DNA of 64,000 bases, taken from Marinobacter shengliensis (GTDB lineage Bacteria > Pseudomonadota > Gammaproteobacteria > Pseudomonadales > Oleiphilaceae). The stretch is from positions 620,001 to 684,000 of the forward strand of contig NZ_PXNO01000027.1 of the NCBI RefSeq assembly GCF_003007715.1, given 5' to 3'. The first letter of the stretch is position 1, and every line of letters begins with the position of its first letter. Shown here in pieces: positions 28,917-37,848 of the stretch. The notes beneath the pieces are model-generated. The model saw only the letters and a program-made list of their open reading frames with translations. It was not told the DNA's origin and ran no database searches. The position numbers were made by a program, and so were the translations under genes.

Positions 28917-29759
28917 ATGAAGTTTACCGGTACCGATAAATACGTAGCCACCGATGACCTGCAGATGGCTGTAAACGCAGCAATCGCGCTCCAGCGCCCG
29001 TTGCTGATCAAAGGCGAGCCCGGCACCGGAAAAACCCTGCTGGCGGAAGAAATGGCCGCGGCGCTGGGTATGCGCCTGATTCCCTGGCACATCAAATCCA
29101 CCACCAAGGCCCAGCAGGGCCTGTACGAGTATGATGCGGTATCCCGCCTTCGTGATTCCCAGCTGGGCGATGAAAAGGTCAAGGACATCCGTAACTACAT
29201 CGTCAAGGGCAAGCTCTGGGAGGCCTTCGAGGCCGATGAGCAGGTGGTGCTCCTGATCGATGAAATCGACAAGGCCGACATCGAGTTCCCGAACGATCTG
29301 CTGCTGGAACTCGACCGCATGGAGTTCTTCGTATACGAAACCCAGGAATTCGTGAAAGCGAAGAAACGCCCGATTGTGGTCATTACCAGTAACAACGAAA
29401 AGGAGCTGCCAGACGCTTTCCTGCGCCGGTGCTTCTTCCACTACATCAGCTTCCCGGACCACGACACCATGAAAAACATCGTGGATGTGCATTTCCCGGG
29501 CCTTCAGCAACAGGTTGTGCGTGATGCCCTCGAAGTGTTCTTTGACGTGCGCAAGGTGCCCGGGCTGAAGAAAAAGCCGTCCACTTCGGAGCTGATTGAC
29601 TGGTTGAAACTGCTGATGGCCGATGAGCTGTCTGCCAAGGCGCTTCAGGAGAAGGACAGCAGTTCTGCACTGCCGCCTCTGTATGGCGCCCTGGTGAAGA
29701 ACGAGCAGGATGTTCACCTGCTGCAGAAGCTGGCGTTCATGGCACGTCGCCGCAACTGA
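28917..29759 (+). CDS. MoxR-family AAA+ ATPase
   Basis: 280 aa, ATG 28917, 18 nt after the VWA gene, with CAGGAAAC upstream. Walker A GEPGTGKT (residues ~35-42), Walker B VVLLIDEIDKAD (~105-116), sensor 1 VVITSNNEKELPDAF and the arginine finger region LRRCFFHYISFPD. MoxR ATPases act as chaperones that insert metals or remodel partner complexes together with VWA proteins; here VWA proteins are encoded on both sides. Cytoplasmic. The target is not known from the sequence. 22 nt separate it from the CoxE-like gene. Confidence 0.93.
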   Translation: MKFTGTDKYVATDDLQMAVNAAIALQRPLLIKGEPGTGKTLLAEEMAAALGMRLIPWHIKSTTKAQQGLYEYDAVSRLRDSQLGDEKVKDIRNYIVKGKLWEAFEADEQVVLLIDEIDKADIEFPNDLLLELDRMEFFVYETQEFVKAKKRPIVVITSNNEKELPDAFLRRCFFHYISFPDHDTMKNIVDVHFPGLQQQVVRDALEVFFDVRKVPGLKKKPSTSELIDWLKLLMADELSAKALQEKDSSSALPPLYGALVKNEQDVHLLQKLAFMARRRN

Positions 29760-29781
29760 TCTCTGGCAAGAGTTTCGCTTT

Positions 29782-30960
29782 ATGTTGATCGATTTTTTCC
29801 TCGAAGTGCGCCGGGCCAAGGTTCCGGCCAGTCTGCGAGAGTTCCTTGACCTGCTGGAAGCTATCCAGCAGCGCCTGGCGTTCGCAGACATGGAGGAGTT
29901 CTATTACCTGGCGCGGGTGTGCCTGGTGAAAGACGAAAGGCACTTCGACAAGTTTGACCGGGCCTTCAAGGCGTATTTTGAGGGCATCGAGAACCTGGAC
30001 GATCTGCTCGAAGCCCTGATTCCTGACGACTGGCTAAGGGCCGAGTTCGAGAAGCACCTCACCGAGGAAGAGAAAGCCAAGATTGAGTCCCTGGGTGGCC
30101 TTGAGGAGTTGATTGATACCTTCAAGAAGCGCATGGAAGAGCAGAACGAGCGCCATGCCGGCGGCAATAAATGGATCGGGACCGGCGGTACTTCACCCTT
30201 TGGTGCCAATGGCTATAACCCTGAAGGCTTCCGGATTGGCCAGAAGAACGGCCGCCACGGCCGGGCCGTCAAGGTCTGGGAAAAACGGGAATACCGTGAT
30301 CTCGACGACAGCATCACCCTGGGGCTGCGCAACATCAAGGTGGCCCTGCGCCGGTTGCGTAAATTCGCTCGACAGGGGGCGGCAGATCAACTGGATATGG
30401 ATGACACCATCCGTTCCACCGCCCGCAACGCCGGCTACCTGGATCTGAAAATGGTGCCAGAGAGGCACAACGCGGTGAAGGTTCTGATCTTCTTCGACGT
30501 CGGCGGCTCCATGGACCCGCACGTCAAAGTATGTGAAGAGCTGTTCTCCGCCGCCAGGCTTGAGTTCAAGCACATGGAGTATTTCTACTTCCACAATTTT
30601 ATCTATGAGAGTGTGTGGAAGAACAATATTCGCCGCATGAATGAGACCTTGAGCACCTGGGACATCCTGCACAAGTACACCCCGGACTATAAGGTTATCT
30701 TTGTTGGGGACGCCACCATGGCACCTTACGAGATTACCCATCCCGGTGGGTCTATCGAGCACTGGAACGAAGAAGCCGGCGCCACCTGGTTCCAGCGGGT
30801 GTCGGAGCATTTCCGCAAGGTGGTTTGGCTGAACCCGCTACCGGAAAGTTACTGGGGTAGCGGTGGTTCGCTGGGCATAACCAAGCAATTGGTCAATAAT
30901 CATATGTACCCACTGACCATTGAGGGGCTTGAATCCGCCATGAAACACCTGAGCAAGTAG
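29782..30960 (+). CDS. CoxE-like VWA-containing protein
   Basis: 392 aa from ATG 29782 (MLIDFFLEVRRAKVPASL), preferred over the frame opening at 29710, which overlaps the MoxR gene. It has the CoxE pattern: VPASLREFLDLLEAI at the N-terminus, a charged middle region, and a VWA domain at ~215-385 whose metal site reads FFDVGGSMDPH (usual DxSxS altered to DVGGS, so Ser1 is Gly) and FVGDATMAP. No signal peptide; cytoplasmic. Together with the MoxR ATPase it should form a chaperone-like MoxR/VWA pair. It ends the block; a 369-nt gap follows. Confidence 0.9.
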   Translation: MLIDFFLEVRRAKVPASLREFLDLLEAIQQRLAFADMEEFYYLARVCLVKDERHFDKFDRAFKAYFEGIENLDDLLEALIPDDWLRAEFEKHLTEEEKAKIESLGGLEELIDTFKKRMEEQNERHAGGNKWIGTGGTSPFGANGYNPEGFRIGQKNGRHGRAVKVWEKREYRDLDDSITLGLRNIKVALRRLRKFARQGAADQLDMDDTIRSTARNAGYLDLKMVPERHNAVKVLIFFDVGGSMDPHVKVCEELFSAARLEFKHMEYFYFHNFIYESVWKNNIRRMNETLSTWDILHKYTPDYKVIFVGDATMAPYEITHPGGSIEHWNEEAGATWFQRVSEHFRKVVWLNPLPESYWGSGGSLGITKQLVNNHMYPLTIEGLESAMKHLSK

Positions 30961-31329
30961 TTCTGTTCGAGGTGGGTGGATCAAAAAAAAGCCGATGCGG
31001 TTGAGGGCATCGGCAAAGCTCGGCATATTCAAGCGGGGGTTGCCAGAAGGCGCTCCCGCCGCTTTCCCCGTAGCAAGCCTTGGGCCACCCGAAATTAGTT
31101 TTTAATTATCAATTAGTTACTTTTTTTGCTCGGTCATGTCGACCGGTCTTTCCCGCTCCCGCCTTTTGTTCTGTCAAATAACTCGACACTTATTATTACG
31201 CCACTGCCGGTGAAAGTTTCATTTGGTGAATTGGATACCGTTCTTGGTTGTTAGCGGGTGTTAGTCTTTATTTCGAATTGTAACGGTGCCCGGTTGTGCC
31301 GGGGCCCGAGATCGCACGGCAGGAAAATT
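30961..31329 (+). other. 369-nt intergenic region with structured segments and AT-rich promoter-like part
   Basis: No convincing protein gene on either strand. From left to right: a hairpin with A8 on its left (terminator read on -), a GC-rich stretch 31015-31095 able to fold (GGCAA/TTGCC and GCGGG/CCCGC pairs), an AT-rich stretch 31097-31128, a GTCGACCGGTC segment, AT-rich DNA again near 31180-31200, and a small hairpin (GCCCGG/CCGGGC near 31289-31304) just before the Shine-Dalgarno of the next gene. The promoter of the TPR/Exb operon should be here, but I cannot place -35/-10 boxes with confidence. Confidence 0.6.
30983..31014 (-). terminator. Intrinsic terminator reading on -, with no known - gene upstream
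   Basis: Perfect 8-bp stem GCCGATGC / GCATCGGC with an 8-nt loop and, on -, an uninterrupted T8. On + the hairpin is followed by AAAGCTC, so it is not a + terminator. There is no annotated - gene to its right until 40 kb, so it may end an unannotated RNA or block antisense transcription into the VWA gene. Confidence 0.65.
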
Positions 31330-31878
31330 ATGTTCGGCAAACAAAAATCACAACACTGCCGGATTGTCCCAAGGACCAAGGGGCTTTGGATATCCGGAAT
31401 GATTGCCGTACTGGCATTCGGCTCTGTTTCAGCTTCATCGCTGGACGATGAAATCAACCGCCTGACGGCGGACGTTACCCGTCATTCGGCATCGGTGCAT
31501 GCCCTTGAGCAACGCTTGCTGCACCCGGTGGATACCCGAGTCTCGGTGTTCCTGACCCTGGGAAACCGGCAGGCACTCAATCTTGATTCTGTTGAACTCT
31601 TTATCAACGATCAGCCCGTAGCGTCCCATCTGTACAGCGCCACGGAACGAACGTCGTTGGAGCAGGGTGGGGTGCAGCAGCTATTCGTTGGCAATATGGC
31701 TGACGGCAACCACCAGCTGAAGACGGTGATCAACGCCCGGGCTGCCAATAAGCGCTTTGTCCGCCGTGAGGTGGTTCACCGGTTTGATAAACGTCCCGGT
31801 ACTTTGCGGCTGCAGATGAATCTTGATGCCCGGGCTCCGGACTACGAGCCGGAAGTCACGTTCCAGGAATGGAAGTAG
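31330..31878 (+). CDS. Exported protein heading the TPR/Exb operon, function unknown
   Basis: 182 aa from ATG 31330, with AGGA 6 nt upstream; the frame is open from 31258, but that start has no ribosome site. A hydrophobic segment near residues 19-35 (LWISGMIAVLAFGSVSA) is a signal peptide or anchor. After it comes a short coiled-coil-like stretch (LDDEINRLTADVTRHSASVHALEQRLL) and then a beta-rich domain (VSVFLTLGNRQALNLDSVELFI, SATERTSLEQGGVQQLFVG). I recognise no family. Being first of nine tightly spaced genes with ExbB/ExbD and TPR partners, it is likely a periplasmic part of the same machine. Confidence 0.8.
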   Translation: MFGKQKSQHCRIVPRTKGLWISGMIAVLAFGSVSASSLDDEINRLTADVTRHSASVHALEQRLLHPVDTRVSVFLTLGNRQALNLDSVELFINDQPVASHLYSATERTSLEQGGVQQLFVGNMADGNHQLKTVINARAANKRFVRREVVHRFDKRPGTLRLQMNLDARAPDYEPEVTFQEWK

Positions 31879-31884
31879 CCGATC

Positions 31885-33528
31885 ATGACGGGACCTGTTC
31901 GCACCGTTCATTGCGCTGCCCGGGCTTTGCTGGTGTTTTGCACCCTGGCGGTGCCTCAGGCAGGCGCATCTGAGTCTGTGCCGACAGAGCTGGCCGCTGG
32001 TGTTACCCGGTTTGCGCTGGACACCGGGAATATCGCACAGGCTATTCCTCTGGCTGGCCAGTTTAAAGGCGATTCTGCCGACTACCTTAGCGCGCGAGTG
32101 TTGCTGGCCAGTGGCCAGACCAGTGAGGCGAAACCGTTGCTGGAGCGTGTGTTCAACAGCAACGTTCATCGCGCCGATGCCGCCCTGGAGCTTGCCCGAT
32201 TGGCAGAGGCAGAGAGTAATCAGGTCGAAGCAGTGCAGTGGTATCAGGAGGCTGCCCGAACCGGATTTGGCGAGGTTCGCCAGAGAGCACTGCTGAACCT
32301 TGCGGAAACACAGCGGCAGCAGGGAAAAACCGATCTTGCTGGCCAATACCTTGCCAGTATGGACGACGGTTACTGGGCCGCAATGGGATATATGAACCTG
32401 GCGGCCGATTTCGCCCGGGATGACCTTGATCCATCAAGGGCCCTGGTGTCTTTGAGGGTTGCCATGGCCATGGCCGCGAAAGACCCGGATGGTGCCCGTA
32501 GCGCGGATCTGCGCGATCAGCTTTATCTCCGGGCAGGCTATTTGTCCGTGCGCAACCAGGACTACGATAAGGCAACTGATTTCCTTGAGAAAGTCTCCCT
32601 GGAGAGCTATTACACCCCACAGGCCCTGTACCTGCATGGTTTCGCGCTGTCTGAAAAGGGCAACCACCGGGCGGCGATGCAGAGCTGGCACCGCGCCAAG
32701 AAATTCCCGCTGGCGTTTCCCGGGGTGGCTGACGCCTGGATCGGAATGGGCCGTGGATACGATCTTGCGGGCTATCCGGGGCAGGCCGGTGAAGCCTGGC
32801 TTGCTGCCAACGCAGCCTACGAAGGGGAGCGGGTAACGCTTGGTACGCTCGCAGAGCGAATCCGTGCTGAAGGTGCCTACAAGGCGTTGGTGGCAGACGC
32901 ACGGGGCGCTGATACCCAATGGTTCCTTGCAGACAGCCGAACGTTGACCCAACCCCGGCTCGCCTACCTTCTTCGCTTCCTGGAGAGCGCAGAGGGACAG
33001 TTGGCGGTGGGGCGGGTGGCCCGGCTTGATGATCTGGCGTTCTCGCTGGAGAGCAGCAAGCATGATCTCGATGTATTTATCGGCGCCCTGGAAAACAACC
33101 ATCATGGTGGTGGGGGCGGCCAACTGGCCGCGTTGCAGGATCAGCAAGACACGTTAGCCCGGCAACTTGAACAGCTTGCGGATCGCCAATTGAGTGCAGA
33201 TCACATCGCCCGGCTCCGGCAGCTGCAGCGTTTGCTTCAGTCTGGTGGGCAGCGTCTGTCGTCCTTGCCCCGTCGTGAAGCCGGCAGGCAAGAGCAGTTG
33301 CAGGACACCCTTTCCGAGGCCCGGCGATTGCGGGATGAGATCTCCACCCTGCAGACCCGGGTGAGCAAAGCCCGCGCCCGGGCTGCTGAATACCTTGATG
33401 AAAAGGCACTGGCCCTGGTTGCTGCTGAACAGCAGCGTATGGCCCACTCCCTGGATAAAACCGAACAACAGATTGCGCACCTTTACGAGTATCTCGCGCT
33501 GGAAAACATCGGGGAGGCTGCCCGATGA
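31885..33528 (+). CDS. Exported TPR protein with C-terminal coiled coil
   Basis: 547 aa, ATG 31885, 6 nt after the previous stop. Signal peptide (ALLVFCTLAVPQAGA, cut before SES). Residues ~35-300 are TPR-like helical pairs (SADYLSARVLLASGQTSEA, ADAALELARLAEAESNQVE, ALYLHGFALSEKGNHRAA). Residues ~400-540 are a long heptad-rich coiled coil (LARQLEQLADRQLSADHI, ARRLRDEISTLQTRVSKA), after a Gly/His-rich hinge. Such a rod could span the periplasm or bind peptidoglycan-associated partners. It overlaps the next gene by 4 nt. Function unknown; a structural part of the Exb-driven complex is the working idea. Confidence 0.85.
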   Translation: MTGPVRTVHCAARALLVFCTLAVPQAGASESVPTELAAGVTRFALDTGNIAQAIPLAGQFKGDSADYLSARVLLASGQTSEAKPLLERVFNSNVHRADAALELARLAEAESNQVEAVQWYQEAARTGFGEVRQRALLNLAETQRQQGKTDLAGQYLASMDDGYWAAMGYMNLAADFARDDLDPSRALVSLRVAMAMAAKDPDGARSADLRDQLYLRAGYLSVRNQDYDKATDFLEKVSLESYYTPQALYLHGFALSEKGNHRAAMQSWHRAKKFPLAFPGVADAWIGMGRGYDLAGYPGQAGEAWLAANAAYEGERVTLGTLAERIRAEGAYKALVADARGADTQWFLADSRTLTQPRLAYLLRFLESAEGQLAVGRVARLDDLAFSLESSKHDLDVFIGALENNHHGGGGGQLAALQDQQDTLARQLEQLADRQLSADHIARLRQLQRLLQSGGQRLSSLPRREAGRQEQLQDTLSEARRLRDEISTLQTRVSKARARAAEYLDEKALALVAAEQQRMAHSLDKTEQQIAHLYEYLALENIGEAAR

Positions 33529-36317
33529 ATCGTCAATTTATGCGCCGGTCGTCGCTCGCTGTCATCCTGATATCTGCAATTCAAGGTGGGAACGTAGCGG
33601 CCCAGGAATCCTTCCGTGTGGAACTCGGCAGGGATGGCGAAACCCTGGGCGATATGCGCCCGGTGTTTCTCAAGTTTGAAAGCCGCCCTCTGCCTGCAAT
33701 TTCGCCGAAAGAGGTGGCTCGTCGCTATCAAAAACTGTTCGAGAAGTCCGACGAACCGGAAGTCCGTATTGATGCGCTGAATCGCCTCAATAACATCCGC
33801 GACCGTTCCGGCCAGGATATCGGCTTCTCGGATGAGCAGCAGTCAGCGGTCTATGAAGAGGCTCTGGCCAGCTATGAGAGCATCCTGGCCCGTGGCTCCT
33901 TCTCCGGAAAACTCGACGAGTTGCTCTATCAGATGGCCAAAGCCCATGCACTGACTGGGCAACATGAAGAGTCCATCCAGCGACTCAGACAGTTGGTGGG
34001 CCTGTACCCTCGCTCGTCACTGGTGCCGGAAGCCCGGTTCCGGATTGCCGAAGCTGCCTATAACGCCGGCGAGTACCAGGAAGCGGAAACCGGGTATCGG
34101 CAGTTGATTGAAGGTGACGGTCACCAGGACCTGGCCATGAAAGCCCGTTACATGCTGGGTTGGAGCCAGTTCAAACAGGGGCCTGCGGCCTGGAACCGGT
34201 CGGCGGAGACGTTTATGGCATTGCTGGATCAACAGCTGCCCAGTGAAGCCACGTTGCTGGATCCGCCGCAGTCTGGCCTGGACATGATTGAAGACAGTTT
34301 TCGGGTGCTGGCTTTGATGGCCGCCCGGTCTGACAATTCTGAGACATTGGCCGAGTGGCTTGGCAACCGTGCGCCAGTGGCCTGGCCGCACCTCCTGTAC
34401 GACCGGCTGGCAGATTTGCATGCCCTTGAAGGGCGTTTTGATCTGGCCGTTGGCATCAACCAGGCGTTCGCCGGGAACTATCCCGAGCATTCAGCCAGCC
34501 CGGATTTCCTCGCCCAGAGTGTGGATTACTGGCGGATGGCAGGCGACACCGTCAAGGCTCGCGAAGCCAGGGCAGACTATGTGGCCCGATACCAATCACA
34601 GCCAGAGTATCTAGAGTTGAGGGGCCAACAGCAGGCCCTCTGGCAGGACTATGCGCGCTTCCTCGGGGATTACCATTATGCCGCACAGGATTGGACCCTT
34701 GCGGCTGGCTACTATGAAGTACTTGCAGGCCACTCCGGCGACACCGGCAAACTGTTGCACCTGGCCGGCGATGCCCGGTTACAGGCCGGCAATCGTGACA
34801 AGGCTCTGGAGAACTATCGCAGCGCCGCTTACGGCGCTCGGGGTTCCGGCCAGCCATACGCCGATGCGGCCGAGGCCGGTTGGGCTGCTATCAAGGTGTT
34901 GAGATCGACCCTTGAGGAGAGCGCTGCCGGGGCAGACCGAGGCGTCTTGGCGGAACTGTCCAGTGAAGAGCAACAATTCGGCAATACCTTTGCGCAGGAC
35001 GCCAGGCTTTCAGGTTTGAGGGCTGACCTGGCAAACCGCTGGTACGAGATTGGTGCTCAGGATGAGGCGCTGGCGTATGCGCGCTCGACACTGGTTCTTG
35101 AGTCGGCGAATAACGAAGAACGTTATGCCGCCTGGCTGGTGACCGCCCGGGTGCGTCAGAGGACGGGGGAGTACGGGCTGGAAGAGCGGGCCTGGCGACA
35201 GGCGCTGATGCTGGTGGACAAGGCGCCTGATGTGGCCACGACTCAGGATGAACCGGAGCAGATTCGTGAGCAGCTGGCGACCGCCATCTACCGGCAGGGA
35301 GAGAAAGCGGCGGCCAGTGGCGACACTGCCGTGGCGGTCGCCCATTTCCAGCGCGTGAATTCCGTTGTACCCGATTCCGAGATTGCCATCCGGGCGCGCT
35401 TTGATGCCAGTAATGCATTGCTCAAGGCTTCTGAATGGCAAACGGCCATTAACGAGCTGAACCGTTTCCGGCTCGACTACCCCGCCCATGAGCTCACGGA
35501 TGAGGTCAGTGAAAAACTGGTCTACGCCTACCGGGAATCCCGCCAACCTCTGAAAGCAGCCGGCGAATTGATGGCGGCCTCTGAACGTGCGCAAAACCCA
35601 TGGCCGTTGAGGCTGCGCGCTGCGGCGCTCTACCACCAGGCCGGCGAACTGCCCGAGCGCAATGCCCTGTATGTGGATTGGCTGGCGGTTGCTCCGGATC
35701 CGGATACGGCGGCTGACCATGTGCAACAGCAGACCATGCGCCAGAGATTGATTGAATCTGGCATTGATTCAGCGCGCCAGCAAAAGGCGCTGGTCACCCG
35801 TGAAGCTGCGAGCCAGTGGCACTCAGAAGAAACCCTGCTGTGGGCCGGCAAGGCGGCGCTGGCCCTGGGTGCTTCGGTGGCGCAGGGCTTTGCGGCTATT
35901 CGCCTGGAACATCCCCTGGAGCGGGCACTTGAACGCAAGCAAAGGGCAATGGAGCAGGCCCAGGCCTATTTCCTCGAAGCGGAATCTTTTGCCGGAGAAA
36001 CTGTGGCATCAGAGGTGCTGTACCGAAGGGCCGAACTCTATCGCACCCTGGCGGCAGATTTAATGGCTTCTGAGGTACCGGCAGAACTCAATGAGCTGGA
36101 AGCCATGCAATACCAGATGCTTCTGGAAGAAGAAGCCTGGCCGCTGGAAGAGCGGGCAATGGAATTGCACTCCAGAAATCACGGGCGCATTGCCAGCCAG
36201 GGTTTTGATGAATGGATTGGTCAGAGCCTGGAGGCGCTGGCCGTGATGCACCCGGGGCGTTACGACCGTGAACTTCGCTGGATGAGTTGGAACATGGAGG
36301 ACAACGATGGTGTGTAA
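33525..36317 (+). CDS. Large exported TPR protein
   Basis: 930 aa, ATG 33525 within ATGA of the previous stop. Signal peptide MNRQFMRRSSLAVILISAIQ, cut after VAA. A Tol-Pal YbgF/BamD-like TPR pattern runs through most of the protein (DELLYQMAKAHALTGQHEES, VPEARFRIAEAAYNAGEYQE, DEVSEKLVYAYRESRQPLKA), with a final helical part from ~780. Typical of periplasmic scaffolds. Proteins of this length with TPRs next to ExbB/ExbD/TonB-like genes are known in gliding-motility and TonB2-type loci, though the order here differs from those I know. Overlaps the following lipoprotein gene by 11 nt. Confidence 0.87.
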   Translation: MNRQFMRRSSLAVILISAIQGGNVAAQESFRVELGRDGETLGDMRPVFLKFESRPLPAISPKEVARRYQKLFEKSDEPEVRIDALNRLNNIRDRSGQDIGFSDEQQSAVYEEALASYESILARGSFSGKLDELLYQMAKAHALTGQHEESIQRLRQLVGLYPRSSLVPEARFRIAEAAYNAGEYQEAETGYRQLIEGDGHQDLAMKARYMLGWSQFKQGPAAWNRSAETFMALLDQQLPSEATLLDPPQSGLDMIEDSFRVLALMAARSDNSETLAEWLGNRAPVAWPHLLYDRLADLHALEGRFDLAVGINQAFAGNYPEHSASPDFLAQSVDYWRMAGDTVKAREARADYVARYQSQPEYLELRGQQQALWQDYARFLGDYHYAAQDWTLAAGYYEVLAGHSGDTGKLLHLAGDARLQAGNRDKALENYRSAAYGARGSGQPYADAAEAGWAAIKVLRSTLEESAAGADRGVLAELSSEEQQFGNTFAQDARLSGLRADLANRWYEIGAQDEALAYARSTLVLESANNEERYAAWLVTARVRQRTGEYGLEERAWRQALMLVDKAPDVATTQDEPEQIREQLATAIYRQGEKAAASGDTAVAVAHFQRVNSVVPDSEIAIRARFDASNALLKASEWQTAINELNRFRLDYPAHELTDEVSEKLVYAYRESRQPLKAAGELMAASERAQNPWPLRLRAAALYHQAGELPERNALYVDWLAVAPDPDTAADHVQQQTMRQRLIESGIDSARQQKALVTREAASQWHSEETLLWAGKAALALGASVAQGFAAIRLEHPLERALERKQRAMEQAQAYFLEAESFAGETVASEVLYRRAELYRTLAADLMASEVPAELNELEAMQYQMLLEEEAWPLEERAMELHSRNHGRIASQGFDEWIGQSLEALAVMHPGRYDRELRWMSWNMEDNDGV

Positions 36318-36801
36318 CTCCTTTCACTACGGAAAACGTGCTCTGATCCTTGTTGTCCTTGCTGGCCTGACGGCTTGTGCCGCAGGACCGGGGAAAGCAC
36401 CGGGTCAAGCGGCGGTACAGCCCGTGCATTCGCCGGAGCAGGCGAGAGAATGGGCCATAAAGGGCGTGAACGCCCATGAGAACGGCGACATCCCCGGGGC
36501 CATCAAGGCCTGGCAGACCTCGGTGGCCCTGGACCCCAGCGATGCGACAACGGTCAATAACCTGGCGCTTTTGCTGAAACAGCAAAACCATTTCCGGGAC
36601 GCGGCCAACCTGCTGGAGCAGGGCGTGGAGGCGGCTCCGGACGTTGCCCAACTACATTACAACCTGGCGGTGATCAGTGAGCTTTATCTGTTGGATCTTG
36701 ATAAGGCACTGGCCCATTACCAGCGATACCGGGCGTTGACCGCTGACGAAGACAAGCTGGTGGCTGGCTGGATTGCCGACCTTGAGCGGAGGCTGCAATG
36801 A
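36307..36801 (+). CDS. TPR lipoprotein
   Basis: 164 aa, ATG 36307 inside the end of the preceding gene. Lipoprotein signal ALILVVLAGLTAC-A with lipidation Cys near residue 26. Three TPR units follow (AREWAIKGVNAHENGDIPG, DATTVNNLALLLKQQNHFRD, VAQLHYNLAVISELYLLD). Resembles PilF/NlpI-like small TPR lipoproteins. Expected at the outer membrane, periplasmic side, where it may link the large TPR proteins to the membrane. Overlaps the next gene by 4 nt. Confidence 0.87.
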   Translation: MVCNSFHYGKRALILVVLAGLTACAAGPGKAPGQAAVQPVHSPEQAREWAIKGVNAHENGDIPGAIKAWQTSVALDPSDATTVNNLALLLKQQNHFRDAANLLEQGVEAAPDVAQLHYNLAVISELYLLDLDKALAHYQRYRALTADEDKLVAGWIADLERRLQ

Positions 36802-37133
36802 GCATTGGCCGGAATCTTCTTCGCCTCTGTTTGGTTGTGCTGGCCAGTGGTTTGTTCCAGGTGGCCACGGCCGGAGACCCGGAACAATCCGCCCTGACTG
36901 TGAGCGGCTTGTCTGCCAGCGTGGGGGAAGATGACCCCAGGGTGCTTTACATTCTGCCCTGGCAGAACCCGACGCTGCCCAGAAGGCCCAGGGCAGAGCT
37001 CAATAGCCAGGCGCCGGAGCTTAACCAACCCCTTTCCCCTCAGGTGCTGGAGAATCATCGCCAGTTCCGGGAATCCCTGAACCCATTGGTCCTGGAGCCA
37101 GCCGTTAATGCGGCTGGTCCGGGCCAACCGTGA
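36798..37133 (+). CDS. Small exported protein, function unknown
   Basis: 111 aa, ATG 36798 overlapping the TPR lipoprotein stop. Signal peptide (LLRLCLVVLASGLFQVATAG). The mature ~85 residues are Pro-rich and probably extended (ILPWQNPTLPRRPRAELNSQ). No known domain. Tight coupling on both sides argues that it is a real operon member, perhaps a linker or partner of the TPR proteins. Confidence 0.75.
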   Translation: MSIGRNLLRLCLVVLASGLFQVATAGDPEQSALTVSGLSASVGEDDPRVLYILPWQNPTLPRRPRAELNSQAPELNQPLSPQVLENHRQFRESLNPLVLEPAVNAAGPGQP

Positions 37134-37158
37134 CCCTGCAGTAAACGGAGACAAAGGC

Positions 37159-37806
37159 ATGCTCGATACCATCATTCGATTCTTTCAGGACGGCGGTCCA
37201 TTTATGTACCCCATTGCCATAGTGCTGGCGTTGGGGCTGGCGATCACCCTTGAGCGGTTTCTGTATCTGGGGTCGGTGCGGCGGCGCAACCGCCTGGCGT
37301 TTGAGCGGGGTATTCTGCCCGCCCTCCAAAAACGGGACTACCAACGGGCCATGAAAGCGGCAACCAGTTCCGACAGTGCCATTGCTTCGGTGCTCGGGGC
37401 GGGTATTTCCCGGTTGTTGAATAACAGTCGCCGTGAAGATATCGAATACGCCATGGAAGAGGGTTTGATGGAAGTGCTGCCGCGCCTGGAAAAGCGCACT
37501 CAGTACCTGGCAACCCTGGCCAATGTGGCCACTCTTTTGGGCCTTCTGGGCACCATTATTGGCTTGATCGCGGCGTTCACTGCCGTTGCCGCAGCTGATC
37601 CGGCCCAGAAGGCCACGCTGTTGTCGGAAAGCATCTCGGTAGCCATGAACACGACCGCCTTTGGCCTGATATCCGCCATTCCTTTGTTGTTGTTCCACGC
37701 CTTGCTGCAAACACGAACCAATGAAATCGTGGACAGCTTCGAGATGGCCGGGGTCAAGCTGTTGAATATGGTGTCAGATCCCGACGTTGGCAGGGTAGCC
37801 GCCTGA
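37159..37806 (+). CDS. MotA/TolQ/ExbB-type proton channel protein
   Basis: 215 aa from ATG 37159 with GGAG 8 nt upstream; the frame opening at 37108 overlaps the previous gene and is not used. Three transmembrane helices: MYPIAIVLALGLAITLERF, ATLANVATLLGLLGTIIGLIAAF (as two parts, residues ~115-140) and TTAFGLISAIPLLLFHALL. The Thr residues of the channel lining (LGLLGTIIGL and NTTAFGL) match those conserved in ExbB/TolQ. It should form the pentameric stator that uses proton flow to move the ExbD/TonB-like partners encoded next. No separate TolQ-TolA set is nearby, so this is not the standard tol operon. Confidence 0.92.
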   Translation: MLDTIIRFFQDGGPFMYPIAIVLALGLAITLERFLYLGSVRRRNRLAFERGILPALQKRDYQRAMKAATSSDSAIASVLGAGISRLLNNSRREDIEYAMEEGLMEVLPRLEKRTQYLATLANVATLLGLLGTIIGLIAAFTAVAAADPAQKATLLSESISVAMNTTAFGLISAIPLLLFHALLQTRTNEIVDSFEMAGVKLLNMVSDPDVGRVAA

Positions 37807-37848
37807 TGCACCTCGTGTTTCAGCCATTGTAAACAGGAGTATGGCGAT

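Noticed and set aside
31015..31095. c-di-GMP-I (GEMM) riboswitch
   Set aside because: GGCAAAGC and GGGTTGCC pieces are present, but only about 27 nt separate them and the P2/P3 helices and tetraloop receptor are missing.
31123..31145. Six-codon leader peptide MTEQKK on -
   Set aside because: Too short, no clear ribosome site, and no regulated gene follows on that strand.
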